A DNA stretch of 64,000 bases from Morchella semilibera. Taxonomy: Eukaryota; Ascomycota; Pezizomycetes; Pezizales; Morchellaceae. Location: positions 2,883,973 through 2,947,972 of the forward strand of contig WBVU01000003.1 of NCBI GenBank assembly GCA_009192285.1, read 5' to 3'. Under the pieces are notes generated by a model, which saw only the letters and a list, made by a program, of their open reading frames with translations, did no database searches and was not told the origin of the DNA. Position numbers and translations under genes: made by a program. Below, piece after piece: positions 24,359-36,969 of this stretch (position 1 is its first letter; every line of letters starts with the position of its first letter).

Positions 24359-26722
24359 CTACGCGTTTGCTGCATCTTCTTCTGAATCAGACCAATCGAG
24401 CTCGCTACCTTCCGCAACAGTTGTTGCCCTTCTTTGCACTTCTGCAAGACCACTGAGCTCTTCAACATATCCCTTCTCATTTAGTGCCCTCTTAATAAAA
24501 TCCCACTCATTTTCCCGATAGGCTTTAATAATAGGCTCTGAGCACGCTGAACAGCAGTCGTATGCGCGGCCCCTGATCATCATGCTCGAAAAATTTGCCA
24601 GGAAGCCACGGATTGTGTGCGGGATAAGGCCCAGGGGATGGCTACCACGGTCTTCTTTTGATGTCTCTGGTGCTGGGGCAGCAGGTCTAGTAAAATTATT
24701 AGATGCGTATGCAAGCATATCTGGTGAATGTTTACGTACCCAAGATCATGTTGAAGAATTGAGACAAGTGTTTCTACCAAGAGGGCGCTCGCAATCGGCG
24801 CAAGGCCAGGTCTGGTGACAGTACACTGCTGATCCAAGGTCCTATCCGTCAGACTCTATAGAGTATTGGTTAGTTTCGTAAATCATTAGATATTTGGGGA
24901 ATATGAGTTTAAATACATCTCCCGGAGCCACAACATCATTGCAATAATAACAACCTAGCTCCTCTCCAGTCTTTTGTCCTTCAACCTCTTCGACTTTGAC
25001 CCCATGTCTCATAACAACATAGCTATCAAATCCAAGAGCGGCGTTCATCACGATCTTCCCCATACTTTTCCCCATAACTGTGGGTAACCATCTACTCTCC
25101 CTAGTATCCATCAATAGAAAGATTGCATCGTGTTCCTCGAAAAGTTTCTTAAGCGTTTCGTAATCTTTCTTAACGGTTGCTTCTTGTGCATCGGAAAATG
25201 GATGGGCTGCCATTGGTACGGTCATATCAAACCCTTCCGCGTCCACTCCTGGATATATAGCCTTGAGAGCCTCTGCAGCCTGGGTGGCCTTTTTTGTCTT
25301 CCCCCCAATACAATTCTCGAAGGTGAATAAGGGTTGCCGGACTGGATTTGAGAAGGAAACAGTGCCAGAATCGACAAAGGTGATTTTATGGACTCCCCAA
25401 CCAAGCAAAACCCGGGCAACATATGAACCTAGGGTACCAGCGCCGAGCAGAAGGCATTTGGTCTTCTTGATATTGTCCAGATTTAGATCTGGTGCGATCC
25501 GCCACTTCATGAGTTTAAGGTTGAGATCAACACTAATATCCGCCTGCCTATGGACGCAATTAGCATGTCTTACACTTGCATTACTTGCTAAACTAAAACC
25601 GAAAACTTACTTTTTCGAATCCATAGACGCCGATAGGTGGGCAACTTTTGGTCGAATCTTATTATCATCGCCTTTCTCCCAGCCCACCACTGGCGGCATT
25701 TCATCTATTGAAACACGCCCTTAGGAAACCGTTACTTCTCATCCGAATTAAGCAGAACTTACCTAGGCTCATTTTTGCAAGATCTCCTTCAACATCGGTT
25801 GTTTCAAGTTCTACATCCATGATAAAGCTCTTTGGCTCATATCTTTCTCTGTGGACATCCCTATAACAGAGGATTTTAACCTTCTTCCATCCCCACCTTT
25901 TGCGAACAAGCATCAATAAATTCCGTAAGGGCCATCCAGGATACTCGTCGTAAGCACATGGATCCACGAACGCAACATAACGATCCTCCTCATCCACGTC
26001 TTCTCCAAAAAAACCCCTCTCGAAGTCCCCCAGTGCGCCAATCCTCCACGCACCCTCATCCCGCTTAACCAGAAAGAAGCCCCGCTGCCTAGAATCCGCG
26101 CTGTATCTCCAGACATTGACTGCATCTACTAGCGTGGAGGTCTGTTGGGCGTCAAACCTATCAACAGGCCCGGTAACGGACCATTGAGGGGTAGATACAA
26201 ATGCAGGGAACGCAAAAAGATGGTGGAATTTGTATTTTTTCAAATCCGCGTAAGAGAGTATTAGGAACGATGCCAGCAAAGATGGTGCTGAATAGATAGA
26301 TCCATCATCTATGGCATCCCAAATCTTCATCGGTATAAGCATATAGTTTATGAGCGCGTATGTAGATGGAGTGATTACCGTGCGTGCAACTTTCTGCAAG
26401 AGCTCTGCCCTGTTGACTTTCTTAAACTCTTCAATAGTATTGAAGTTTTTGATCATTCCTTCGGCTCTACATGAGTCTTTGCCAACCCTATTACAGGACT
26501 ACAGTAAGTATAGCACTTTTTATTAATAAATAGTGAAGTTTAAAACTCTTACTCGTCGGCCACCAGAGCGTTGCCGTGGATCTGCATCTCTGCTCTGCAA
26601 GGCACATATTGGCCAAGCACTCTCCGTGGCGAGTCATCAAGCTTATCATATTCGATCTTGTGGTTGGCAAGGGAATAGTAGAAAGGAGTCTCGATGGACG
26701 ATATGAAATTTGAATATTTCAT
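24359..26722 (-). CDS. ATG7: Autophagy E1-like activating enzyme Atg7
   Basis: E1-like enzyme that activates the ubiquitin-like proteins Atg12 and Atg8 in the cytosol for autophagosome formation. Six exons fit: 26722-26553, 26487-25763, 25704-25611, 25547-24917, 24855-24740 and 24686-24359, summing to 687 aa. The N-terminal domain has [20 protein letters not shown] and GWPLRNLL. The adenylation domain follows, with the ATP-binding loop [22 protein letters not shown] and [14 protein letters not shown]. The Cys-containing segment is VVAPGD joined to [17 protein letters not shown], carrying the conserved catalytic cysteine. The C-terminus has [10 protein letters not shown] and an acidic tail ending in [10 protein letters not shown]. 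Start 26722 was chosen by splicing exon 1 in phase onto the ATG7 N-terminal block. Confidence 0.96.
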
Positions 26723-28540
26723 CCTTGCGCTTATTCCGGGAGTCTACTTTCTCCTGAGGTTTCTGACGTAGGAGAAGCTGTGTAATGCTGAAAACAGATG
26801 ACAAAGTTCTCTGTAGGGACGAGTTATTTCACAGACCAGTATGGTGTGTACGGAGAAGGAACTAGATGCAGAGAGCCGGCGAAGAAACGAAGCGGGTTGG
26901 CTAGATGTGACAATAGAACGGTTGTAACTATCCTATCCTACGTACATATATGGAGGGAGGGGATGAGAAGTGAGGGGAGAATGGGATGGAATAGGTAGAA
27001 TACATGTAGTACTACTAGGTAGAGACCGAGATGACTATCTGACAATGATATGATACACTGTGTGACAGAGTGCGGGGGGTCATGCGTGGAGGCATCATAG
27101 GGCCAGGATCACAATGGTGCCTGTAACCTACATACATGTACATAAATAGCACAGTGCCGCTCTTATCGCGATATCGCTTGTCTGCTGTCTACGAATCGCC
27201 ACCTAAGGAAAGAGATGCCCGGTCAAATCGGTGTCTTTGTCTCGGAGGGCTGATATTCCGGTGTAGTCCTGAAGTGAACGTGTAGCAATATATTATTACA
27301 TGTACGCAGAGGGTGCTGGTTTCCAACGCACGTGGCCTAGCAGGTACCATGATCTAGTTGTAGCGAGTGATTCAGCCTCCAGGTCCACATTCTTATCCAC
27401 GGGTGCAAATAAATAAACGCATGTGGGTCAGGGTTCCCTTTGACTGGTACTCAGCTTCGAATGATGCTCCCAGGGTCATCTGGCGATCTGAAGAAGCATA
27501 AAGACTAGATTATATGGATACATGTATGTATACTATATAGGTACAGTTGAGTACTGTATGTACATGTAGTTGCTCTACATGCGCATGGATGCTCTCCAAA
27601 CATCGGTGGATGCCCCAGTAAACACCCCACCTTACGTAGATCTCTACTACCAAGCAGCTCTCTAGATATATGCAGTCGGTTTTGCCGAATAGTGATATCG
27701 ATTATGTCCAAAAATAATGACAATAACTGGAGCCATGTCAGGGGATTGGCGCTTTCTGTATGGTGTTTGCAGAAGCGTTTCAGGCTTCACCTGCAAAAGC
27801 CACTGGTCCACCCACCCCAGCGTGGCGGGGACTCAACAACATTCGTCCACGTTTTCCTCTCCACAATTACCCCGATACTGCTGATATCACTTCGATGGAG
27901 ATGCCAAATCCTTCCTGCAATAACTTAAGCCGGAAGAATACAAGAGTACTTTCTTAACTAGGGTAATCTTTATGTCTGTTGTAAGCAGTGCGTACTGTGC
28001 GCCTCTACTTCTTAAATGTTGTCTCTTGTTACTTGTGTATCTTACCTTTAAACATTAGACAGGGTGAGCCGCAAAACGGCCGAGTTAGACTTTTTCTTTT
28101 TACCGTTCTAGATTCAGATCAGATCCTCCTCGCAGCTCACGTCATATGCGCGGGTCTCGCGTTGAGCATGTATGGGGTTGGGTCCATTCCAGGGAGTGGT
28201 GGAGAAAGGGGGCTAGAGTTCCCTGACTGTTGTATGCATTGCAGGCGGGTGGGCTGTGAGTGGTGGGTGGATGCTTAAGGACCCTGACAAGGATTGCGCA
28301 TCGATCGCATGGACCTCATCTCTCCTCCACTTACACCTCCTGTCTTTCTTCCTTACCTTGTGAGAACCATGACCCGCCAACTCCTCTCTTGACAGCGCTG
28401 GTGGGGCGCAGAAATATAGAACAAGCTTGACTTCCTTCACACACTCTCTCTCTCAAAATTCAACCTTATACATAACTCTACTACCAGTCGCTCCTTTATT
28501 ATTACTATTAGCTATTACTCGAGTTTCGTCCTTTTGGCAT
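26723..28540. other. Divergent intergenic region
   Basis: About 1.8 kb between ATG7 (leftward) and the gene at 28541 (rightward). Contains several TACATGTA palindromes (for example 27133-27140) and no supported gene. Confidence 0.5.
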
Positions 28541-29835
28541 ATGTTTGTACAAGAGATGGAGGTGTCGCGAGAAGCATTAGTTCAGAACTTGACTGGGCTA
28601 AAATCGCTATTGCGATTGAATGCGGACGGGATCGGTGATGATGAGGATTTAGCTACATTGTTGAGCAGGTATTGTTCCCCACCCCCCCACCCCTTTTTTT
28701 TGTCGCCTGTCGTGCTACCAGAGGGGCCGCTGATTAAGCTGTGTGCAAACACAGTACACGGCTAGCCTTAGATAGATTTGAAGGAGACCTTTTAGGGAAT
28801 CAACATATAATCCGCGAAGATGTGATTACTCCAGATACATTACCGCCTTCATCGGGTGCATCTGTTGCCGATGAGGATTTGGATAGGGATGATGGAGTGA
28901 CTTATTTCAGCCGACCAACAACCGCGTCATCAGTGACTTCACGGCGTTTCTCCTTGAACTCATTGTCGTCAACATGGCAGAGCACACCAAACAGTCTCCT
29001 TTTTACATCGCCGCGGGATTCATTATCGAGGAAGTTTGGGTTTATGGAGAATGTGAAGGACATACAGGAGACAGTGGAACAAGAGGAGGACGAGGAACCT
29101 GGACAAAATGATGTTGCCTTTCAGAGGCTATCAATGCTTCTTGCTGGTTTACAGGCACAGGCTGAGGCCGCAGTTAGTTCACCTACTGGGCCATTGCGAC
29201 AATTTGGCACTTTAAGGCCGCCTGCAGAGATCAAGGAGGAGGAGGAGGACGGAGAATTGGGAAAAGGAGAAATAAGATCTAGCATTTCGTCAACAAATCC
29301 ATCGATAGCAAACGCCATGGGTTTTAACACATCCTGCCCCGGGACTCCCCGCCTCGTTACTTCTTTCCATAGACCCTCGTCTTCAGTGCCCTTCGTCTCA
29401 CTGAGACATTCACGCAGAAGTAGTAGGGTCATCATCGACACAGATGGAGATTCCTTTGGAATACCGCTCTCTCCTATGATTCCAGGCTCTGCATCAAAAT
29501 CACACACATTCGAATTACCTCCTACACCTCCGCCTACACTCAGGAAACGCCCTGCTGGCCTAGATCTTGACCCGTCGAAATCCGGAATTTCGTCGTGCTT
29601 GCCCTCGCCTGCTGTTCTCTCAAGGCACAATTCGTATGTGGTAACAGATACAGACCTTGAGACTCTGCTGAGCGACTTTTTGGAACAAACCCAGATAAGA
29701 AATATAGAGGGGGCATACGATATCTTGTTCACACGTGTATGGGCGTATCTTTTTGGCAGCGGTATCGTTTGGGCAATCGTGGGTTGGATGTTAGGATGGG
29801 GCTGTAGTGAATGCAACTGTTCCACTGTGTCATGA
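28541..29835 (+). CDS. Unrecognised protein with C-terminal membrane segment
   Basis: Two exons, 28541-28668 and 28755-29835, give 402 aa; the intron has donor GTATTG and acceptor ACACAG. The N-terminus is helical (MEVSREALVQNLTGLKSLL). The middle is low-complexity and rich in Ser, Pro and acidic residues (TTASSVTSRRFSLNSLSS; LPPTPPPTLRKRPAG), looking phosphorylatable and disordered. The last 35 residues hold a hydrophobic Trp/Gly-rich stretch (LFGSGIVWAIVGWMLGWG) followed by a short Cys-containing tail, consistent with a tail anchor. I do not recognise the family and assign no function. The ATG at 28541 is the first in frame; a second lies five codons on. Confidence 0.75.
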
Positions 29836-32800
29836 TTCAATTCTAGTCCTCTTGGATCTCTTTTGTGATGGGTTTGGTACACGGTTTGGGGTTGCGGCTT
29901 TCTGATTTTTCTTGATACCCAGTTTCGATTTCCCTTTGCGGTTCCCTTTTTGCGGTTGATACATATCTACTTTGCCCATCTTCTCCTATATAGTTATTTC
30001 GGATCCTCTTTCTTGCTCGTTTCTCGCTTTAAATGCATGTAGACTTAAGCTGTGCCCTCAGCGCGTTCATATTCTTTTACCACCCTCCTTCGTTGCCTTT
30101 CTTACCCTGTCTTGGCTGACTCGCTCTTTCTTGGGACATATTTCGTGCATTTTGGTCATGGCGCTTTCGGTTGGGTTGATAATTTTCGTTTTATTTTGTA
30201 ACTTCTTTATTTGATCGACTTAGACTGCCTTATTATATATACGAAGGCTGGTTACAAGTATCTCAGCACTGGTGCTGTTTACTTTCTACACTTCACTTTT
30301 CTTCACCTTTCTTTGTACTTTGAATGATTTATATCAACAATGTACATTCAATTATTCGTCTCCCTGTTTACTACAATCCCATTCATACCTACATGTATAT
30401 TCCATTTCTGGGGGCCAGAAGAGAGCTCAGGTATGAGGCTATTAGCAGTCACTAAGAGATCTTGTCATGTAGGTAGCGCTTATGGACAGGGGCTCTATAC
30501 CCGTGCTCCGCGACCGCCTTATTCTTTTCTTTCCTTTGTTGTTTTCTCCTGTTTTCGTTTTTCTTATACTGCTATTTGTATCCTATTTTGTTATTCATAT
30601 TCCTTTTCCCCGTCACAAGATGCATTTATTGTTGAGGCTTGGGCAATAAGATTTGCTTTTACGGTTGAAAGATACTCGTGATTGTAGCTTTAAATAAAGA
30701 GGGAGAAAAAGAGGGAGAAACTCTGACGCGATTAATTCTGGTCAGCGAGATGTATATATAATAAGCCGTAGCACGATTTATGTTGTGCCGACTTAAGCAA
30801 AGACTTCAGGCTTGTACGGCCTGCTGTTAAGATCAATATTACATGTACCCAGGGTACATACATGTACCTCTTATCACTCATATACATGTATTTAGCATTC
30901 ATTACTAGAAAGCCACATGCATGCACATGTAATCAGACAGCAAATCGACACGAGTGATGGCTTGTGACTGCCAGCTCGACAAAAGAGTGTTTTGCCGTGA
31001 TCGGCATGCAGCATGATTCACAACCTCTCGCCTTATGACTGTTCCTCTTGTTTTACGGGCATACATGTACAACCTGTCATTTAGATCTGTATTCTGTAGC
31101 CCCTACAGCTACCCGGCAGTCCAACTCCCAGTTACATACATGTACAGTTACACCTCGCCAGGTTGGGCACGTGGAAGTCAGAATTAGACTCAATTTACAC
31201 TGATAATACACGTTAAATCCGGTTATGTAGATATGGGCGAAGAACAACTGCAAGCTAGTGGGTAGACGTGGTTGAGAAAGGATAGAAAAAGTATTAGTCG
31301 CCTATAAAAATGGTTCAAGCTTATGAGGCCTAGGGGCCCTGGGCTAGGGAGTGGGCTAGAAGGAATTTAGATGTGACTAAGATCTATCGTTATCCCGCTT
31401 TGTAAGCCTAATATTTCTCTAGTACTATTTCCTCTTTACTGAGTACGGATTAGCCTTGAAATGAGATTATATTACAGGCTTAGAATGTATGGGTACGTCC
31501 TGTATATAAGTGCGCCCCCGATGTATCTTTTAGAACCACGGTATCAATCATGACGACTGTACATAAGTACATATATATGTGACTGGCTGTTAATCCTTAT
31601 ATGCATACATGTATATATATATATATATATATACTCAGTCGTTAATTAAAAAGTCGGAATTTTGATAAGCGTTTGGTTACAACGATATCCGACGACTTAG
31701 TTAACGCGCGAGTATATGGCAATGGTAATTACAATCACAATCATGAGACCGTGGAATTTAGTGACAAATATATGCTAAATTAAATCGGCATTGTAAGAAT
31801 ACTATACGAATATCATATTCTTAGTACATTGCCAGAGCAGTACTGACAGGAATACAGTAGCGAATTCATGCTGTTTATTTTTTGTTTCCAGATGTCGACA
31901 GAGGGTCGCAATCGCGTCTCTGGTTCCAGGCCTAGGCATCATAGCCCCCCTCTCCTTCCTTTTTTTTTTTTACAACCCAATAAGATGCATATAACTACAG
32001 TACCGAAAATGCGCAGAAATTGACTACCGTATTCCAGTCGTTACGTTAGTGATACTGTAAGGGGGCGGTATTGATGCGGTATCGATATAGTACTCTACTT
32101 ACGATGCTAGTTTAAACCGGTATCCTTGACTCAATACCGTAGCCCTACGGTTAAATTTTTACCCCTATTCTCGAGACTGTACATATATATTCACATTAAC
32201 CAACAAACTTACCCAAGTTCTCATGTAGGTTTAGTCAACTTCTTAAACGTACAACATGTACTTACCTTCAATGTAAGCACTTGCTTGAAGGTCTATGTGG
32301 CTACACTTACATGAATCATCAACAACAGCAACATATGAGAACTAATACGTAATATTACATCGAGTGATTTACTATGATTGATGTTCTAGTGTCTGTCCCC
32401 AACGATCCCGCTGAGTAAGGTTCCACGAGACCCAGGATCCGAACGCATAACTACTATTAAACTCTATTAAGCACTTATAGGGGTTGGGGTGGGGGATGAT
32501 GCAAACATCGAATTAGAACGAGTGATAATCTGTGAGTAGGGGATATCTCAATTAATAAAGGAAATATCGATGTAATGTTGGTCTGTAGATATATTTAACT
32601 TAATAATTTAATAATTGAGATCGCAGAGCTCAAGCATAGCTTTCTGTGACATGTGATTTTATTGCAATCCTGAATTTTGACTGCTATTCACCTAGATTTG
32701 TTGGATCTAAAGAGGGCAGGCGGAGGAGCTAAAAAAGGCCAATTTCACATGCTACTCCAGACACCCTCAAAGAAAGAAAGAAACAATGATCACGAAACCC

Positions 32801-33087
32801 AAATTCAAACCAGTGCCTTTATCATTCCCTGTCTACCGGTTGCAAGGCAAGAAACCATAAATAGCAACAGCAGAAAAGAAAAGAAGAAAAAAAAAATACG
32901 ATTCCGTACCATCCATTCCCAAACCGAACACCACGACACAGCCAAAGAGAATAGTTTTCTCCTTTTTTGGACTCCCTGCCGCTTCCACCACCACCTATGG
33001 ATTCCAGATAGTACACTGTAGATTGTTTTGGATTTGTTGAAGCCGTGCCGTGAAAAAGAAAGGAATAACTTTTTTTTAATTGTTCGT
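29836..33087. other. 3.2-kb intergenic region
   Basis: Long AT-rich spacer between the gene ending at 29835 and eL18. It holds many TACATGTA copies (30,840-31,140 is dense), and an (AT)n run near 31,612-31,632. No coding or RNA gene was recognised; the short open frames lack family resemblance. Confidence 0.5.
31604..31635. repeat. AT microsatellite
   Basis: A run of alternating at/ta about 25 bases long directly follows a TACATGTA palindrome. Confidence 0.7.
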
Positions 33088-33969
33088 TTAAACCTTGAAA
33101 CCCCTGGACCGACGGCGACCACGAGCACGCTCGAACTTTCTGCCCTTTGACTCAACATAACTAAATATCCCCAAGATGTTAGCAGCTACTTTACAAACCA
33201 TGCCCAATCTGAGCGAGGGAAACATACGGCTTCTTGTGCTTGTGGGGGCCCATTCCGAAGTGCTTGACGGCTTCTCTGGCGTTCTTAGGTCCTCTGATAA
33301 GAAGAGTGTTGGATCCAGTAGGCGCCCTCAACGCAAGCTGGTCAAGGGTAAGAGCTTCACCCCCAGCAGCCTCGATCTTGGCACGAGCAGTGGCTGTGAA
33401 TCGCAGGGCAGCAACAGTGAGCTTAGGAACCTCGAGGAGACGGTTGTCGTCAGTGACAGTACCGACAACGACGACGGTCTTGTCATTGTTGTGAGTAGCG
33501 TGAGGGTTGGCGCCGTTCTTGATGATGCGAGAAATGGAGACCGGGGGTCTGTTGATTTTTGACATGAACAGACGGCGGAGGATGGTCTTGTTGAAGGCAC
33601 TGTCGGTACGACCTATTGAAAATCACAAGTCAATCCTTTAAATCTTGACTTTTTTCTCAAGAATATTAAAACGTACGGGCCAAGAACCTGTACAGCTTCA
33701 CAAGAAGCTTCAGGTAAACATTGTCGGACTTGGGCGCCTGTTTAGGAAATTGCCATTAGTATTTCAATACTCGCTGGCTAACCATCTTCCAACACTTTCC
33801 AACCCAACTTATAACGAGAAAAAACGAACCTTACGGTGGTGCGAGGGCCTCCTGTGATCAAGATCGATACTGTAATTTTCCAAAAAGATCGGTCAGCGAA
33901 CCCCAGCCTAATTGTATCAAATCTTCTGCTCGCGATTTTGACGGGGAGTATCCGGTATGCTTACCCCAT
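33088..33969 (-). CDS. RPL18: 60S ribosomal protein eL18
   Basis: Structural protein of the large ribosomal subunit. Five exons fit: 33969-33965, 33869-33830, 33737-33677, 33612-33228 and 33160-33088, giving 187 aa, the usual length for eL18. The first coding exon is only 5 nt (ATG plus GG); joined to the second it gives MGIDLDH. Family blocks: [46 protein letters not shown], and the basic C-terminus [18 protein letters not shown]. Four introns near the 5' end and one before the last 24 codons are normal for fungal ribosomal protein genes. Confidence 0.97.
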
Positions 33970-34549
33970 TGTGCTGATATTAGTGACGGGCTGCTTGTGT
34001 TGTTGTTGACGGGATTAATTCGCGAGATTGGCGGATGTTTGACAGATGTGGTGTCAAATTTGCGAGTTGCGGTGTGGTTGGGACTGTGGAGGGTGTGAGT
34101 TGTGGTGATAGGGTTAGCCCTCAGTTATCAATCTTATCTCCTTGACCTTCGGTACAGAAAGACAGGAATGGGTCACGCAACTTGAATTGCTTATATATTT
34201 TTTTTTACGGCATGTATTATGCTTATTTCCTGTACACAATGTCACCGTGCTCAGCAGTTTGTGGGTTCTGAAAATTTGACATTGGGGGACCCCTCAATAC
34301 CGTATTATGATATTCGGTCGCAATAGGACACGGCCTAGGCCTGTGGTTAGTGGCTGTGACCTATTCCTGTACCTACTTGACTTACTGCATATATACTTTC
34401 TTGGGAGTATTTTACAAGCAATGCTGGAACAAAATTTTGATATTGGTCCAATCATCCCAGACGAAAATTTTGGTAGCAAATTATAAATTTTCTACCATTA
34501 TTTCGTTGCATATGGCCATCTAACTAAAAGACTTCCGTCGACATGTCCT
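33970..34549. other. Intergenic: eL18 promoter side and RPA1 3' flank
   Basis: Both neighbours are on the minus strand. The region carries the eL18 promoter and the RPA1 terminator. No discrete motif is claimed. Confidence 0.4.
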
Positions 34550-36667
34550 CTAATTCATCGAATATAGCTTAATCTGCTCCACCAATCTTGCCGCCTCTGC
34601 CGCGTAATTTACCGGGTTTGCACTTAGAACCTGATACCTAACTCTCTGCTGACCATCATATGTGTCTAGCTTAGCCCGACACCTGAAGATATAAGTCTTG
34701 AAGTTAGCTTCCGAGAAGATGTTCAGGTACGCCTTGTTATTTTTCGTCAGACATGTTGTCCTCGGAAAGCTCATGAAGCTCGTCTGCAGTTTTTCCCATG
34801 ATCATCCTACCGACTTCGTCGAAGCAGCTGAGCCATGCTTGCCCAAAGGCATCATTGCATGAAAGAGTCATGATGTACCTGTTCAAATCTCAGATTAATA
34901 CCAAAGGACGAAGAATTTCATGGCTTAAGCTATAACTGTACCTGTACTGAGGTTTAGGGTATGTTATATCACACTTCTCACATCTCCACCCACCATCCAC
35001 CGGCACAACCTTCTTATTACAATTTTCGCCCATGCAAGCAGGATAATAGAGATTATCCTGCTTGATGTACACAATTGTTGCTTTGGTCGTGAAGTAATCC
35101 GGGTCCTGTCCCATGCCAAAATTATCTTCCTTAATCTGCGCCAAATTCTTCATGAGGTCCTTCCTTCCTCCAGCCGCGCCCATGCTTGACAGCCCTTGAT
35201 GACTTTGGAAAGTCTCTCCACGGCCTTGTCCGTCATACCAGCCTCTAAGTATGTGGGCTTCGTCGATATCAGGGTTAATCGACATGGTTGAACTGTGTAA
35301 CATGCTCAACGAGCGCCCGCCAAAATCGCCGACTTTGATCCCCTTGAAGGCTACAATTTCATCCACAGATACTTCCCAATTCTCGGCAACTTTGCCCCAT
35401 ACTGTGCAACGGACAGAATAGTTGGACTTATCGACAAGAGTTAAGTCGCGTTTCGAGTAGGGCTTTTGAGAGACTTTTGATGTAATTGTGCTGAGATCGA
35501 AAACCTCTTTAACCACCCCGATCACATCAATCATGGCATCCTTCTGCACATTCTCGAGGTCTGCAAATTGAGTGAAACTGAATCGGACCTGAGGGACACT
35601 GTCGTCCGTATCGGTGCACTAATAATAGTTAGCATGATTGCTCACACCAGACCGAAATTGATATTACCCTTTCAACCTCCGTGTCACGCTCGAACATTAA
35701 TTCGTAATCGTTATTAATGTTGGAAAATTGCCTCTTTGCCATATTGACCCGGCATTTAGAAATGTAATATACCTGGCCCTCTTCAAACAGTTCGTACAAC
35801 GAGTCGACCTGATCATTGAATCCAGTAGCACGGATCTCTCCACTCTCGTCGAGGAGACTGACAGTGAAATTCTACCCTCCCCTTTGCTATTTGAGTATGT
35901 TCTGATATCAGACTTCGAAGTTACGCGAGCTTTGATAGTCCATTTGTTTTGGTATGGCGAAAGAGACTCAATTGGGTAAATACGGTCGTGGCCCCCCGGA
36001 CGAGAACTAATCACTGCTGTCAGGAACGTCCGACTAATAAGATTCATTGGGTTGTACCTTGGCTTCTGAGCGGGAGCCCTTTGGGGAGCTGCCGCCGCTG
36101 GCTTACTCCCATAGAACGACGTCGCAGAAGCCTGTTGAGGGGGGGGCTGTAGCGTTGTTTGTAGATGTGGTTTGCCCACGAATAGCTGGGCTTTGCTCTA
36201 ACGAGACCGGGGTTCCCAATTTTCTCTCGCTTTTCATGTTCCTTGAGCACTTCCAGGCCAAGTACTATCAAAAATCCTAGTTACATCCTGTCAATAAATC
36301 CATAGAGTGCGAGGCTCTAAGTTGATGACATACTTCTTGTCTTTGACTTGATTAGCTTGATAAGCGGATAGACGAACAAAAAGCCTTTCTCGAGCTCCCC
36401 AGATAACACTAGGTGATTAGCCTGGGTAGCGAGCATAGACTGTATGAAGTTCTCTGTGTCAGAAAACACAATGCGGTACCTGAACGGACGTTAGAAATGA
36501 TGACTGTGGAAGGGATGTTCGACTTACCGCGCTGGAGTGCCGGACTGAGCAGCAATAGGCTTGATTTGAAGGACCTGAAAGACCGGGTTTGGAACCACCT
36601 GGTCTGGAGGAAGATCAGACTCAAACACTCGCTTCAAGGCACCAACGGTGCAAGGGTGGTCGGTCAT
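34550..36667 (-). CDS. RFA1: Replication protein A large subunit, reading frame broken
   Basis: Largest subunit of the ssDNA-binding RPA heterotrimer. Exons: 36667-36528, 36479-36334, 36276-35668 (single-base frame breaks inside), 35618-34942 and 34878-34550. N-terminal OB fold begins [15 protein letters not shown]. The linker ends in SFYGSKP, then DBD-A ([20 protein letters not shown]), DBD-B ([16 protein letters not shown]) and DBD-C with a zinc ribbon (CMGENC and CEKC), and the C-terminal [11 protein letters not shown]. The family protein is only recovered if single bases are allowed to differ in short homopolymers near 36,381, 36,271, 36,138, 35,868 and 34,740. The first two compensate each other. 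Either these are sequence errors or this copy is decaying; all surrounding genes are clean. Confidence 0.85.
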
Positions 36668-36969
36668 TATGCTTTAGCTGAGGGACGAGGTAAAGGGTTT
36701 GTTTCAAAGAGTCTAAAGTCTTGAAGAATGTGGAGAGGTGTTAGGGTGCTTGTGAAGGGAGACGCGTAGAGTGTGCTGTGACTGTACGCGTGCGTGTAGC
36801 TGACTAATTAAGATGCTCGTGCACTGTTTGACTAAGCACATGCAGTATCCCTGGTTCCAGCTCCATCTTGACTCAAAGATGACTAAGTATACTCGATATA
36901 CTTCGAGTAGACCTCAATACTCTAGGACCCCGCTTGAGAATTTCTTTATTAGAGCTAGTTGCACAAACA
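36668..36969. other. Divergent spacer between RFA1 and the hydrolase gene
   Basis: Short intergenic stretch of about 300 bp that should hold both promoters. No distinct motif is seen. Confidence 0.4.

Noticed and set aside
29121-29882. Minus-strand open frame of 253 codons opposite the tail-anchored protein gene
   Set aside because: The plus-strand gene has a sensible start, intron and membrane segment; the antisense frame is low-complexity and unsupported.
32677-33158. Overlapping frames on both strands upstream of the eL18 stop
   Set aside because: Lysine- or phenylalanine-rich because of A/T runs; the only supported coding sequence is the last exon of eL18 at 33160-33088.
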